Assembly (NCBI GenBank): GCA_036652815.1
Contig: JAVVVE010000006.1
Coordinates: 39,092-103,091 of the forward strand
Direction: 5' to 3'
DNA: 64,000 nucleotides
Origin: SZUA-378 sp036652815
GTDB taxonomy: Bacteria; Bacillota; Clostridia; Lachnospirales; Lachnospiraceae
Shown: positions 26,240-35,221 of the stretch, one piece after another
Position numbering within the stretch: position 1 is the stretch's first letter
How the letters are laid out: each line of letters starts with the position of its first letter
Program-made: the position numbers and the translations under genes
The notes under the pieces: generated by a model
Database searches by the model: none
Told to the model about the DNA's origin: nothing
The model's input: only the letters and a program-made list of their open reading frames with translations

Positions 26240-26980
26240 TCACTGTTCCAGTTGATACATAATCCATGCCAACATAGTGAAGCCGGCTGTCTCTGTTCGC
26301 AGGATTCGTTTTCCCAACGTAATCGGACTCATCCCCGCATCTATCGCTGCCTGTATCTCCATCTCATCAAATCCGCCTTCCGGTCCTATAAAGACCGCAA
26401 TCGTTTGTTCAGCCTGTAAAGAATCCATGATGTCTTTTGTATGTATCATCCCTTCTGCCAGTTCATAAGGGATTAATTTAACATCCATCTCTCCGGCATA
26501 AGCGATGGCTTCTGTCATCGTCATCACATCTGTAATCTTAGGTATCACCCGGCGTTTACTCTGTTTGGCCGCTGCCTCTGCGATAGCCTGCCATCGTTCT
26601 ATCTTATTCTTAGCCTTTTTCTCATCGAGTTTGACAACCGCTCTTTTGGTAGCCATCGGGATAATCTCATAAACACCCAGTTCCACTGCTTTTTGAATAA
26701 TCAGTTCCATCTTATCTGCCTTGGGCAGACCCTGAAACAGATATACTTTGGAAGCTAACTCTACGCCGTCTTCTTTTACAAAACGAAGTTCACACAGAAC
26801 GGCATCCTCTTCAAACCCTACGATCGCACAGCGATATTCCTTTTGATCTATTCCATTGCTGACATTCAATTCTTCACCGATTCGCATACGTAACACATGT
26901 TTCATGTGATTCACATCTGTTCCCGTTATCCGTATGGTATTGCCTTGTATCTGTTGGGGTTCTACAAAAAATTGATACAT
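26240..26980 (-). CDS. rsmE: 16S rRNA m3U1498 methyltransferase RsmE
   Basis: The 246-residue SPOUT-family enzyme methylates N3 of U1498 in 16S rRNA. The N-terminal PUA-like part (VNHMKHVLRMRIGEELNVSNG) and the C-terminal knot (IAVFIGPEGGFDEMEI near 200-215, and TLGKRILRTETAG near 225) are diagnostic. It follows prmA by 14 bases, an order widely kept in Firmicutes downstream of dnaJ. Confidence 0.95.
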   Translation of the reverse strand: MYQFFVEPQQIQGNTIRITGTDVNHMKHVLRMRIGEELNVSNGIDQKEYRCAIVGFEEDAVLCELRFVKEDGVELASKVYLFQGLPKADKMELIIQKAVELGVYEIIPMATKRAVVKLDEKKAKNKIERWQAIAEAAAKQSKRRVIPKITDVMTMTEAIAYAGEMDVKLIPYELAEGMIHTKDIMDSLQAEQTIAVFIGPEGGFDEMEIQAAIDAGMSPITLGKRILRTETAGFTMLAWIMYQLEQ

Positions 26981-26994
26981 ACACCGCCTCTTTT

Positions 26995-27960
26995 CTATTG
27001 TGCTTTACGTGCAGTCACGCTCACCCATTCTCCTTGACGTGTCACTTCCACTACCGTAAAACCGGCTGTTTTTATCGCTTCTACTACGATTGCTTCTTTT
27101 TCTTTAATAATGCCCGAAGTAATATAGTAGCCTCCCGGTACCAGGTGCTGCAGGATAACAGGCGTCAAGGGTACCAATACCTCTGCCAGGATATTGGCTG
27201 CTATCATCTCATAGCACCCATATCCTATCGTATCCTGTATCTTTTTATCGGTAATCAGATTGCCAATCATGACTTCAAACTTCTCCGGCTCCACTCCGTT
27301 GACTTCCATATTTTCATGAGTCGCTGTGATGGCACAGGGATCCAAATCTGTCCCTTTGGCACTTTTCGCTCCATACATCAATGCCAGAATACCCAGGATC
27401 CCACTTCCGCATCCCACATCCAGCATCCTGGTATCTTTGGTCACGTATTTCTTGATTTGTCTGATACATAACTGTGTTGTCTCATGCATCCCCGTACCGA
27501 ATGCAGTGCCCGGATCAATATGCAGTATCTTCTTATGTGCATCTTCCGCTTTCACAGTCTCCCAGGAAGGGATTACTAATAAGTCATCAATATAGAATTG
27601 ATGGAAAAATTCTTTCCAGTTATTGATCCAGTCTTTGTCTTCTGTCTCAAAGAGCTGTATCGACCCCTCACCAATATCCATGAATCCACGTATCTCTTCC
27701 AGTTCGACCTGCATCCTGTCTATCGTCTTTTGAATCTCCTCAGATGCTTCTGTAATTTCCACAAAAAAGCTAAGGTAAGCGATCCCGTCATCCGCCGGTC
27801 CATCGGGTAAAATATCCACAAACATCTGCTCTTTATCCAGTGCGGTAAGCGGCACTTTATCCTCTATCTGTGCGCCTTCCAGACCAATATCATACATGGC
27901 ACTGATAATAACATCCTCCGCCTGTGTTGTTGTCTTAATCGTTATCTTATTCCACTTCAT
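26995..27960 (-). CDS. prmA: Ribosomal protein L11 methyltransferase PrmA
   Basis: PrmA trimethylates ribosomal protein L11. The 321-residue protein has an N-terminal substrate-binding domain (about 1-100), the motif IDPGTAFGTGMHETTQLC (about 150-167) and a SAM site MLDVGCGSGILGI (about 180-192), then AANILAEVL. It lies after dnaJ and before rsmE, the standard arrangement, with GGAGG before the ATG. The 115-base gap after dnaJ holds an inverted repeat that may form a hairpin between the two coding regions. Confidence 0.95.
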   Translation of the reverse strand: MKWNKITIKTTTQAEDVIISAMYDIGLEGAQIEDKVPLTALDKEQMFVDILPDGPADDGIAYLSFFVEITEASEEIQKTIDRMQVELEEIRGFMDIGEGSIQLFETEDKDWINNWKEFFHQFYIDDLLVIPSWETVKAEDAHKKILHIDPGTAFGTGMHETTQLCIRQIKKYVTKDTRMLDVGCGSGILGILALMYGAKSAKGTDLDPCAITATHENMEVNGVEPEKFEVMIGNLITDKKIQDTIGYGCYEMIAANILAEVLVPLTPVILQHLVPGGYYITSGIIKEKEAIVVEAIKTAGFTVVEVTRQGEWVSVTARKAQ

Positions 27961-27994
27961 CGCACCCTCCTGTTTTTAATTTCTTTCCATATAA

Positions 27995-28055
27995 TTTTCA
28001 GCCAATCAGATCCTGCTAGAGAACATGCCTCATACAGAACTTAATTGGCTGAAAA
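27995..28055 (-). repeat. 12-bp inverted repeat between dnaJ and prmA
   Basis: Arms 27995-28006 and 28044-28055 are perfectly complementary over 12 bp around a 37-base loop. There is no T run after either arm in either direction, so it is not a standard terminator. It could mark an RNA-processing or partial-termination point inside the heat-shock operon. Confidence 0.6.
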
Positions 28056-28075
28056 CAATATCTTGTCCTATGCTT

Positions 28076-29254
28076 TTAGTTTTTCCAAAAGCCCTTCTTT
28101 TTCTTATCATGTGCTTCATTTGCATCCGCACTGGCTTGCTTTGCTGCATTTAGGCTATCACCCGTCAATGCATCAAATTGCTGTAGTAATTCTTTGGCCT
28201 CCGGTGATATTTTATCCGGAACCTGTACGACCAGAGTAACATATTGGTCTCCTCGTATCTCTTTATTACGCAGAGATGGTATGCCTTTTCCTTTTAAACG
28301 TACTTTGGTATCTGTCTGCGTGCCCGGTTTCACATCATAGATAACTCTGCCATCTATGGTGTCTATCAATATCTCACCACCCATAGTCGCTACAGCAAAG
28401 GACACCGGAACCGTAGAGAAGATATTGGTATCCTGACGCTGAAAAATAGGATGTCGCTGTACCACTACTTCTACCAAAAGATCGCCTCTTGGTCCTCTGT
28501 TGGCACCGGGTTCTCCTTTTTCTCTGATTCTGACACTCTGACCATTATCAATACCTGCCGGAATGGATACCTTGATAATCTTTTTATTGGCAATATAACC
28601 ACTACCATGACAATCCGGACATTTTTCTTTTACAACCTTACCACTGCCACCACAGTCCGGACAAGTCTGTACATTACGCACAGTTCCAAAGAATGATTGC
28701 TGTGTAAATACCACCTGCCCTTTGCCGCCACATTTTGAACAGGTCTCAGGGTTCGTTCCCGCCTTGGCACCGCTTCCATGACAAGAACCACATTCATCTT
28801 TTAAGGTAAGTTCAATGTCTTTATCAACACCAAACGCTGCCTCTTGAAAAGTAATGTGTATACTTGTTCTCAGATTAGCACCCTTGGACGGCCCATTATT
28901 TGCCCTTCTTCCCGAGCTGCGTCCACCATCAAAGATATCTCCAAAGATATCTCCAAAGATGTCTCCGAAATCAGCTCCATTGAAGTCAAAACCGCCAAAG
29001 CCACCGGCTCCACCACCACCGCCTTCAAAAGCAGCATGCCCAAATTGGTCATATTGACGCTTTTTCTCAGGATCGCTCAAAATGGCATAGGCCTCTGAAG
29101 CTTCTTTGAATTTCTTCTCAGCCTCTTTATCACCCGGATTCATATCCGGATGATATTTTTTAGCCAACACTCTATACGCTTTTTTCATTGCGGCTTCATC
29201 AGCGTTCTTGTCTATTCCCAGAACTTCATAATAATCTCTTTTTTGCTCAGCCAT
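28076..29254 (-). CDS. dnaJ: Co-chaperone DnaJ
   Basis: DnaJ delivers unfolded clients to DnaK and triggers its ATPase. The 392-residue protein has the J domain with HPD near residues 35-37, a Gly/Phe-rich linker (about 75-115), four CxxCxGxG zinc motifs (about 150-225) and the C-terminal substrate-binding domains. It follows dnaK by 25 bases. Confidence 0.97.
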   Translation of the reverse strand: MAEQKRDYYEVLGIDKNADEAAMKKAYRVLAKKYHPDMNPGDKEAEKKFKEASEAYAILSDPEKKRQYDQFGHAAFEGGGGGAGGFGGFDFNGADFGDIFGDIFGDIFDGGRSSGRRANNGPSKGANLRTSIHITFQEAAFGVDKDIELTLKDECGSCHGSGAKAGTNPETCSKCGGKGQVVFTQQSFFGTVRNVQTCPDCGGSGKVVKEKCPDCHGSGYIANKKIIKVSIPAGIDNGQSVRIREKGEPGANRGPRGDLLVEVVVQRHPIFQRQDTNIFSTVPVSFAVATMGGEILIDTIDGRVIYDVKPGTQTDTKVRLKGKGIPSLRNKEIRGDQYVTLVVQVPDKISPEAKELLQQFDALTGDSLNAAKQASADANEAHDKKKKGFWKN

Positions 29255-29279
29255 TTTTTATTCCTTTTCCTGTATGTGA

Positions 29280-31154
29280 TTATACTTCTCTATAATCTCC
29301 GTCAACAACATCATCTGCCGGATTCGCATCTGCTTCTGCGGCTCCTGCCTCAGAACCCATGCCGCTCATATCAGGGCCGGCACCTGCTGCACCTGATTGC
29401 TCATACATCTTGGCAAACAATTCCTGTGCACTGGTCATTAATTTTTCCTGTGCTGCTTTTACTTCGAGGACTTGATCTTCTGTCAGTTCAGCATCTTTCG
29501 TTTTCTCTAATAATTCTTTCAAAGATGCCAGTTCTGTCTCTAAAGAAGCTTTTGCTCCGGCATCAATCTTATCTCCGACTTCTGACAATGCTTTCTCTGT
29601 CTGGAAGATGAAAGAATCAGCATCATTTCTTGTATCGATTGCTTCTTTTCGTTTCTTATCCTGTGTCTCAAACTCTGCTGCGTCTTTCACTGCTTTGTCA
29701 ATATCATCATCTGACATGTTGGAACCTGCTGTAATCGTGATGTGTTGTTCTTTGCCTGTTCCCATATCTTTTGCTGTTACATTAACGATACCATTGGCAT
29801 CAATATCAAAGGTTACTTCTACTTGTGGAACGCCTCTTCTTGCCGGTGGAATACCATCCAGTCTGAATTGTCCGAGTGATTTATTGTCTTTGGCAAATTG
29901 TCTCTCGCCTTGTACGACGTTAATATCAACTGCAGTCTGATTATCGGCTGCTGTAGAGAAGGTCTGGCTCTTCTTCGTCGGGATCGTTGTGTTACGTTCG
30001 ATCAGACGAGTTGCAACACCACCCATAGTCTCGATTGATAAAGACAACGGTGTAACATCCAATAATAAGATTTCACCTGCGCCGGCATCTCCTGCTAATT
30101 TACCACCTTGAATAGAAGCACCCAGTGCTACACATTCATCAGGATTTAATGCCTTACTCGGCTCTTTTCCTGTTAATTGTTTTACTTTTTCCTGTACTGC
30201 CGGAACACGTGTTGAACCACCTACCAGTAAAACCTGACCTAATTCACTGGCTGATAAGCCGGCATCTTTTAATGCATTTTGAACCGGAGCTGCTGTTCTT
30301 TCTACTAAATCATGGGTTAATTCATCAAATTTAGCTCTCGTTAAGTTCATATCAAAATGCTTAGGGCCTTCTGCTGTTGCTGTAATGAATGGAAGGTTGA
30401 TATTCGTTGTAGTTGCAGAAGATAACTCTTTCTTTGCTTTCTCTGCTGCTTCTTTTAATCTCTGAATGGCCATCTTATCTTTCGATAAATCCACGCCTTC
30501 ATTTTTCTTAAATTCCGCTAACATATAATCAGTGATCTTTTGGTCAAAATCATCGCCACCGAGTTTGTTATCACCACTGGTAGACAATACTTCGATAACA
30601 CCATCACCGATCTCAATAATAGATACATCAAAAGTACCACCGCCAAGATCATATACCATAATCTTTTGTTCATGCTCATTATCAAGTCCGTAAGCCAGTG
30701 CCGCAGCGGTTGGTTCATTAATAATACGTTTTACATCCAGTCCTGCGATCTTACCTGCATCTTTGGTTGCCTGTCTTTGTGCATCATTGAAATAAGCCGG
30801 AACAGTAATAACAGCGTCTGTTACTTTTTCACCTAAGTAGCTCTCTGCATCTGTCTTCATCTTCTGAAGAATCATGGCTGATATCTCTTGTGGAGAATAT
30901 TTTTTATCCTCAATCGCTTTTTTGTGATCGGTTCCCATCTCTCTCTTAATAGAGGATATGGTCTTCTCTGCGTTGGTAACTGCCTGACGTTTTGCAGGTT
31001 CTCCGACTAATCTTTCTCCTGTCTTTGTAAATGCTACTACGGATGGTGTTGTTCTTGCTCCTTCTGTATTGGCAATTACAGTAGGTTTTCCACCTTCCAT
31101 AACCGCTACACAACTATTTGTTGTTCCTAAATCGATACCAATAATCTTACTCAT
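29280..31154 (-). CDS. dnaK: Chaperone DnaK (Hsp70)
   Basis: The 624-residue Hsp70 has the ATPase domain (IGIDLGTTNSCVAVMEGG at the start; DLGGGTFDVSI near 173; the linker LLLDVTPLSLSIET near 365-378) and the peptide-binding domain, ending in a Gly/Ala-rich tail and the motif DDVVDGDYREV. It is the third gene of the hrcA operon, preceded by GGAGGAG. Confidence 0.98.
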   Translation of the reverse strand: MSKIIGIDLGTTNSCVAVMEGGKPTVIANTEGARTTPSVVAFTKTGERLVGEPAKRQAVTNAEKTISSIKREMGTDHKKAIEDKKYSPQEISAMILQKMKTDAESYLGEKVTDAVITVPAYFNDAQRQATKDAGKIAGLDVKRIINEPTAAALAYGLDNEHEQKIMVYDLGGGTFDVSIIEIGDGVIEVLSTSGDNKLGGDDFDQKITDYMLAEFKKNEGVDLSKDKMAIQRLKEAAEKAKKELSSATTTNINLPFITATAEGPKHFDMNLTRAKFDELTHDLVERTAAPVQNALKDAGLSASELGQVLLVGGSTRVPAVQEKVKQLTGKEPSKALNPDECVALGASIQGGKLAGDAGAGEILLLDVTPLSLSIETMGGVATRLIERNTTIPTKKSQTFSTAADNQTAVDINVVQGERQFAKDNKSLGQFRLDGIPPARRGVPQVEVTFDIDANGIVNVTAKDMGTGKEQHITITAGSNMSDDDIDKAVKDAAEFETQDKKRKEAIDTRNDADSFIFQTEKALSEVGDKIDAGAKASLETELASLKELLEKTKDAELTEDQVLEVKAAQEKLMTSAQELFAKMYEQSGAAGAGPDMSGMGSEAGAAEADANPADDVVDGDYREV

Positions 31155-31217
31155 ATCTGTCTCCTCCTATTTTGGCTGTATGAATATTTGTTGTAATTGT
31201 TGTTATAACTATAAATA

Positions 31218-31838
31218 CTATTGTACGACCGCAACCATGCTATGTCTCACTACACTGTCACGATACAGATACCCTTTTTGTAGTTCCTGTGCCACAATCC
31301 CTGTTTCGTATTCTTCACTCTCTACCTGCATCACTGCATTGTGGAAATCAGGATTAAACTCTGTTCCGATAGCTTCTATTGGTTTTACACCAATACTATC
31401 TAATTCTGTCATCATCTGTTTGTATATCTTACTCATGCCTTCTTCAAACGGATTCCCTCTGTCTGCTTCCGGAATCGCTTCCAAGCCTCTCTCGAAGTTA
31501 TCTACCACCGGCAGAATCTTCTCGATTACACTTTTGGCACCCAATTCAAACATCTGCGATTTTTCTTTTTCGCTTCGTTTTCGGAAATTATCAAATTCTG
31601 CCATTTGGCGTTTGGTCTTATCTTCCAGTTCTTCGATTTTTTCCTTTAATTTATCTTGTTTCTTGTCTGGTTTTTGTTTTTTTCTAAAGCCCTTTGTGTC
31701 CTGAGTATTCTCTTCGTTAGGCTGTTCCTTGGATTTTTCCTCTTCAGATATCTGTTCTTCTGCTTCGGGTTCCTCTATTTCAATATCGTTTTCTTCTTTT
31801 GTTTCTGTTTCTGTTTCCTCTATAGTAACATTTTCCAT
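31218..31838 (-). CDS. grpE: Nucleotide exchange factor GrpE
   Basis: GrpE releases ADP from DnaK. The 206-residue protein begins with an acidic disordered stretch (about 1-55, mostly Glu/Lys/Thr), then a coiled coil (KLKEKIEELEDKTKRQMAEFDN), and the beta domain with the motif VMQVESEEYETGIVAQELQKGY (near 170-192, in part). I chose the ATG at 31838 with AGGAAA 8 bases upstream; a TTG 6 codons earlier sits directly on AAGGAGA and is a poor start. Confidence 0.95.
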   Translation of the reverse strand: MENVTIEETETETKEENDIEIEEPEAEEQISEEEKSKEQPNEENTQDTKGFRKKQKPDKKQDKLKEKIEELEDKTKRQMAEFDNFRKRSEKEKSQMFELGAKSVIEKILPVVDNFERGLEAIPEADRGNPFEEGMSKIYKQMMTELDSIGVKPIEAIGTEFNPDFHNAVMQVESEEYETGIVAQELQKGYLYRDSVVRHSMVAVVQ

Positions 31839-31913
31839 ATCTTTATTTTCCTGCAATCTCCTTCAAGCTCCTTCCTTCTGTTTATTCTTCTGTTTCTTGC
31901 TCTGCCTATTCGA

Positions 31914-32942
31914 TTAGGTCTTCTTATACAACACATCTAATTGATTCCTTAATAGCTTAAGTGTACTGATAACCTTCTCATAATCCATCCGTTTAGGGCC
32001 GATAATCCCTATCGTTCCTCGCATACCTTCTTCTAATTCGTAGGTTGCTGTTACCACACTGCAGTCTTTCATGGTCTGAATCGGTGTTTCATCGCCTATA
32101 TAGACCTGAATACCTGTATTTTCTTCTGTCCCGAAAGTCTCATGCAGCAATTCTGCAAGCTGTTGTTTCTCTTCTAAGGTATTAATAAATTCACTCGCTC
32201 TTGTATGATCGCTTAATTCCGGATATTTGAATATATTATTGACGCCACTGGTGTAGATCTCCAGATCTTCTTCTGTTCGAATCGATTCTGCCACAGCATC
32301 CAACACATTACTAACGATATCACTGTGAATCCCTGCCTTTTGTTTCAAAGCAGATATCATACCAAGGTTAATCTCATCAATAGAGAGACCATTCAAATGT
32401 GTATTCAATAAGATATTTAATTTTAATATCGTCTCGTCATCCAAAGCTTGCGTTACCTGCAACATATTATTCTTAATAATATTACCTTCTACCACAATCA
32501 CTGCCACCATCTGATGTTCATCTACGCGAGATAGTTGTATAAACTTTAACTTATTCTTCTGATATCTCGGTGCTGAAATCATAGTTGCATACTCGGTATT
32601 GGCAGCAAGCACTTTCGCGACCTGTTGAAGCTGGCGCTCCAGTTTATCCTCTTTCTGTAAGAGCAGATCGTTCTTCTCCTCTACCTGACGTTCTTTTTCT
32701 TCCATCATAGCATCTACATAAAGACGATACCCCTTATCCGATGGAATCCTTCCCGCCGATGTATGTGGCTGAACGATATAACCAAGCTCTTCCAAATCAG
32801 ACATCTCATTGCGAATCGTTGCAGAGCTAAGATTCAAGTCTGTGAATTTGGAAATAGTACGTGAGCCAACAGGTTCCCCTGTTTCCAGATAATTGCGAAT
32901 GATGGCTTGCAGTATCCTCATTTTCCTATCATCCAATTGCAT
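31914..32942 (-). CDS. hrcA: Heat-inducible transcription repressor HrcA
   Basis: HrcA represses class I heat-shock genes by binding CIRCE. The 342-residue protein has the N-terminal winged helix (MRILQAIIRNYLETGEPVGSRT and SSATIRNEMSDLEELGYI) and the HrcA effector domain. The ATG at 32942 was chosen because a start at 32969 would lie inside the CIRCE element; AAAGGA is 9 bases upstream. It heads the operon hrcA-grpE-dnaK-dnaJ and so regulates itself. Confidence 0.96.
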   Translation of the reverse strand: MQLDDRKMRILQAIIRNYLETGEPVGSRTISKFTDLNLSSATIRNEMSDLEELGYIVQPHTSAGRIPSDKGYRLYVDAMMEEKERQVEEKNDLLLQKEDKLERQLQQVAKVLAANTEYATMISAPRYQKNKLKFIQLSRVDEHQMVAVIVVEGNIIKNNMLQVTQALDDETILKLNILLNTHLNGLSIDEINLGMISALKQKAGIHSDIVSNVLDAVAESIRTEEDLEIYTSGVNNIFKYPELSDHTRASEFINTLEEKQQLAELLHETFGTEENTGIQVYIGDETPIQTMKDCSVVTATYELEEGMRGTIGIIGPKRMDYEKVISTLKLLRNQLDVLYKKT

Positions 32943-32962
32943 CCTATCACATCCTTTTGTTA

Positions 32963-32989
32963 TTAGCACTCTGTTGATGTGAGTGCTAA
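32963..32989 (-). promoter_or_regulatory. CIRCE operator upstream of hrcA
   Basis: A perfect TTAGCACTC-N9-GAGTGCTAA element lies between the promoter -10 and the hrcA start, the expected site for HrcA repression of the whole heat-shock operon. Confidence 0.98.
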
Positions 32990-33003
32990 CATCTTCTTTA
33001 CCT

Positions 33004-33032
33004 AAATTATCACTCTCTTAACTCGTTGTCAA
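33004..33032 (-). promoter_or_regulatory. Sigma-A promoter of the hrcA heat-shock operon
   Basis: Minus strand TTGACA (33027-33032), 17-base spacer, TAATTT (33004-33009). The start point would be near 32997, just before the CIRCE element. Confidence 0.88.
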
Positions 33033-33069
33033 CACTATTATGCAAATTAAATTATAAAATAAGCATAAA

Positions 33070-33110
33070 GATTCAGCCCTCATCATTGCTGTAACGATGA
33101 GGGCTGAATC
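33070..33110 (-). terminator. Strong 15-bp hairpin after the DUF6465 gene
   Basis: Perfect 15-bp arms 33070-33084 and 33096-33110 with an 11-base loop, 22 bases after the stop. The T run is weak on the minus strand (CTTTATG). It insulates the DUF6465 gene from the hrcA promoter. Confidence 0.75.
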
Positions 33111-33131
33111 TTAGATAGCGTCATTTAGCTA

Positions 33132-33632
33132 TTAAATGTCAAAGCTGCCGATTGCGGTTCCGTTCATAACATAATATACTTTGTTTTCTTCCGGTTTTAC
33201 ATAAAGTTCAACCGATTTCAAATCATAGAGTTTATTCTTTAAGTCATATTTCCATACATCTTTTGCAATCTTAACAAGAGCTTCATCGGAATAGCTCTTC
33301 GTTGCATATTCTATACTGATGCTTTCTTTAATAGCTGCCGGTTTTTTGAGAGCTGCGGTTTTTGCCGGAGCTGCGGTTTTTGCCGGAGCGGCTTTTTTTG
33401 TAGACTCTGGTTTTTTAATTGTTTTCTCTTTTTTAGCAGGTGTTGCTTTTTTTACAGGTGCTACTTTTTTAACAGCTTCTGCTTCGGGAGCCGGAGCTGC
33501 TGCTTTTACCTCTACTGCCGATGTCACAACTGGTGCTGTTGTTGCCACAGGTTGTACAACAGGCTTAGCTACAGGCTTTGCAGCCGGAGTTGCCGTTGGT
33601 TTTACAGTTACTTTTGATTTGTAATCTTTCAT
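33132..33632 (-). CDS. DUF6465-like protein with Ala/Lys/Pro-rich N-terminal half
   Basis: The 166-residue product has a low-complexity, very basic first two thirds (about 1-100, repeats of the PAKTAA and KPVAKP kind) and a compact C-terminal domain (about 105-166, YATKSYSDEALVKIAKDVW; VYYVMNGTAIGSFDI). The C-terminal part resembles the DUF6465 domain of Clostridia, of unknown function. The basic tail recalls histone H1-like bacterial proteins and could bind nucleic acid or polyphosphate; that is inference. The ATG at 33632 has AAAGGAG 7 bases upstream. It is monocistronic with its own promoter and hairpin. Confidence 0.8.
   Translation of the reverse strand: MKDYKSKVTVKPTATPAAKPVAKPVVQPVATTAPVVTSAVEVKAAAPAPEAEAVKKVAPVKKATPAKKEKTIKKPESTKKAAPAKTAAPAKTAALKKPAAIKESISIEYATKSYSDEALVKIAKDVWKYDLKNKLYDLKSVELYVKPEENKVYYVMNGTAIGSFDI
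33351..33386. repeat. 18-bp tandem repeat, two copies, inside the DUF6465 gene
   Basis: Copies 33351-33368 and 33369-33386 are identical and encode repeated PAKTAA-type hexapeptides. In-frame copy-number change would alter only tail length. Confidence 0.85.
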
Positions 33633-33735
33633 AAGATTTACTCCTTTCACACGGTGTTACTTATCTTGTTATCATTACTTTTATGTAGTATATTAGAAAT
33701 CTCTTTCAGTCTAAATAGCTATGAGATATGTGGAA

Positions 33736-33764
33736 AGTGTAGCTCTTCTCCACTTAATTGTCAA
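33736..33764 (-). promoter_or_regulatory. Sigma-A promoter for the DUF6465 gene
   Basis: Minus strand TTGACA (33759-33764), 17-base spacer, TACACT (33736-33741). It leaves a leader of about 95 bases before the ATG at 33632. Confidence 0.75.
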
Positions 33765-33806
33765 CCTCTTCTTTGTTTTTTCATTTTTAGTCTTCGCAGA
33801 GTTCGA

Positions 33807-35207
33807 TTATTTTTCTCCCAAAACGGGTAAGGTAACTAAAAAAATACTTCCTTCTCCCGGGGTACTGATCAGCTCTATTGTTCCATTATAATATTCTACA
33901 ATATGTTTCACAATGGACAACCCCAGACCTGTTCCACCCATCTTCTTGCTCCTGCCTTTATCGACACGATAGAAGCGTTCAAAGATCCTATCTTTCTCTT
34001 CTTCGGAGATGCCCATACCGGTATCCTGCACCTCAATGACCATATTTTGCATTTGCCTTATAATGCGGACGGTAACACTTCCACCTGCATGATTATACTT
34101 AATCCCATTATTGACCAGATTGGTAATCAGCTCTTGTATCTGCTGCATACTGGCTTCTATGATGATCGGTTCACATTCTCGGCAAAGCGTAACCTGATAT
34201 GCGGTTGCAATCGGTTCCAAAGATTCAAATATCTCATCTAGCAGCGGAGACATCCGAACCATGGACAGCGTTACCTCTGCTTCCTTGGTTTCTAATCTGG
34301 ATATCATCAGAATATCATCAATTAAGCTAGTCATATGATCCATCTCTTTTAAAATACGTATCATAAAATCCTGCTTCGTTTTTTCATCCTGTACAAATCC
34401 CTGACTGAGAAGTTCCGCATATCCTCTTACGGATGTAATCGGTGTTTTTAATTCATGGGATGCATTAGAAAAGAATTCCTGCCGTACTCTTTTTTCAAAC
34501 TCTATCTGTTGTATATGTGCCCCTATTTCGTCAGTCAAATGTGCCGTTGTATTGGATATAATATTGAGCTCCTCATATTGATAGTGCCGGTGATGAAAAT
34601 TGGGTTCATTATAATTGACTTTTCCCAGTTCCGTAGATATCTCGCGCAGCGGTTTTGTGATGGTATCGGTAAAACGAAACGTTAAAATCACTGAAATAAT
34701 GAATGCAATCCCAATACCAACTAACATCATGGGAAAAATAGCCACCAGGTAATCCAAAATACCGGCATAGGGAATCGCCAGGCGAATCATATAGTCCCCT
34801 TTTTGTGACACGCATGCCACATATAGCATGTTCTTTTGCAGCGTGTCGGAATAGCGGTTGGCATAGCCTTGTCCATGAGCAATCGCATCTTTAATCTCTT
34901 GTCTATCCGCATGATTCTCCATTTGTTGAATCTGCGTAGTTTCGGTATCAGCATATACCGTTCCATCGATACCAATCACACTAATACGAAGAGACTGATC
35001 GGGTGAAGATGCATGGAGCTTGATTAACTCCTCCTGAATATCCTCTCCATAATCCAAAGAATAGTCCACTACATGTATCGTGTTTTGCATATTGGAAATA
35101 TTATTGTCCAGCATATGATTGCCAATGAAATAGTAAGAAATAGCGCTGCTAATAGCCAATGCTAATAGCAGCACACCAAAGAATCGAAATAATAAGGCAC
35201 GTCTCAT
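33807..35207 (-). CDS. phoR: Sensor histidine kinase, PhoR-type
   Basis: The 466-residue membrane kinase has TM1 (about 9-28), an extracytoplasmic sensor domain (about 30-150), TM2 (about 153-177), a HAMP domain, the dimerisation/phosphoacceptor motif SNASHELKTP with His251, and the ATPase domain with N, G1 (DTGMGI) and G2 (GGTGLGLSIVKHIVE) boxes. It is cotranscribed with the response regulator and the Na/Pi symporter at the end of the pst cluster, so it most likely senses phosphate status through PstSCAB/PhoU. Confidence 0.9.
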   Translation of the reverse strand: MRRALLFRFFGVLLLALAISSAISYYFIGNHMLDNNISNMQNTIHVVDYSLDYGEDIQEELIKLHASSPDQSLRISVIGIDGTVYADTETTQIQQMENHADRQEIKDAIAHGQGYANRYSDTLQKNMLYVACVSQKGDYMIRLAIPYAGILDYLVAIFPMMLVGIGIAFIISVILTFRFTDTITKPLREISTELGKVNYNEPNFHHRHYQYEELNIISNTTAHLTDEIGAHIQQIEFEKRVRQEFFSNASHELKTPITSVRGYAELLSQGFVQDEKTKQDFMIRILKEMDHMTSLIDDILMISRLETKEAEVTLSMVRMSPLLDEIFESLEPIATAYQVTLCRECEPIIIEASMQQIQELITNLVNNGIKYNHAGGSVTVRIIRQMQNMVIEVQDTGMGISEEEKDRIFERFYRVDKGRSKKMGGTGLGLSIVKHIVEYYNGTIELISTPGEGSIFLVTLPVLGEK

Positions 35208-35221
35208 GCAAAATCTCCATT

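Noticed and set aside
28844..29098. Plus- and minus-strand open frames over the dnaJ Gly-rich region
   Set aside because: They mirror the biased codons of dnaJ, have no ribosome-binding sites and do not resemble any protein family.
32943..32969. Longer hrcA start
   Set aside because: It would begin inside the CIRCE operator; ATG 32942 has an AAAGGA site.
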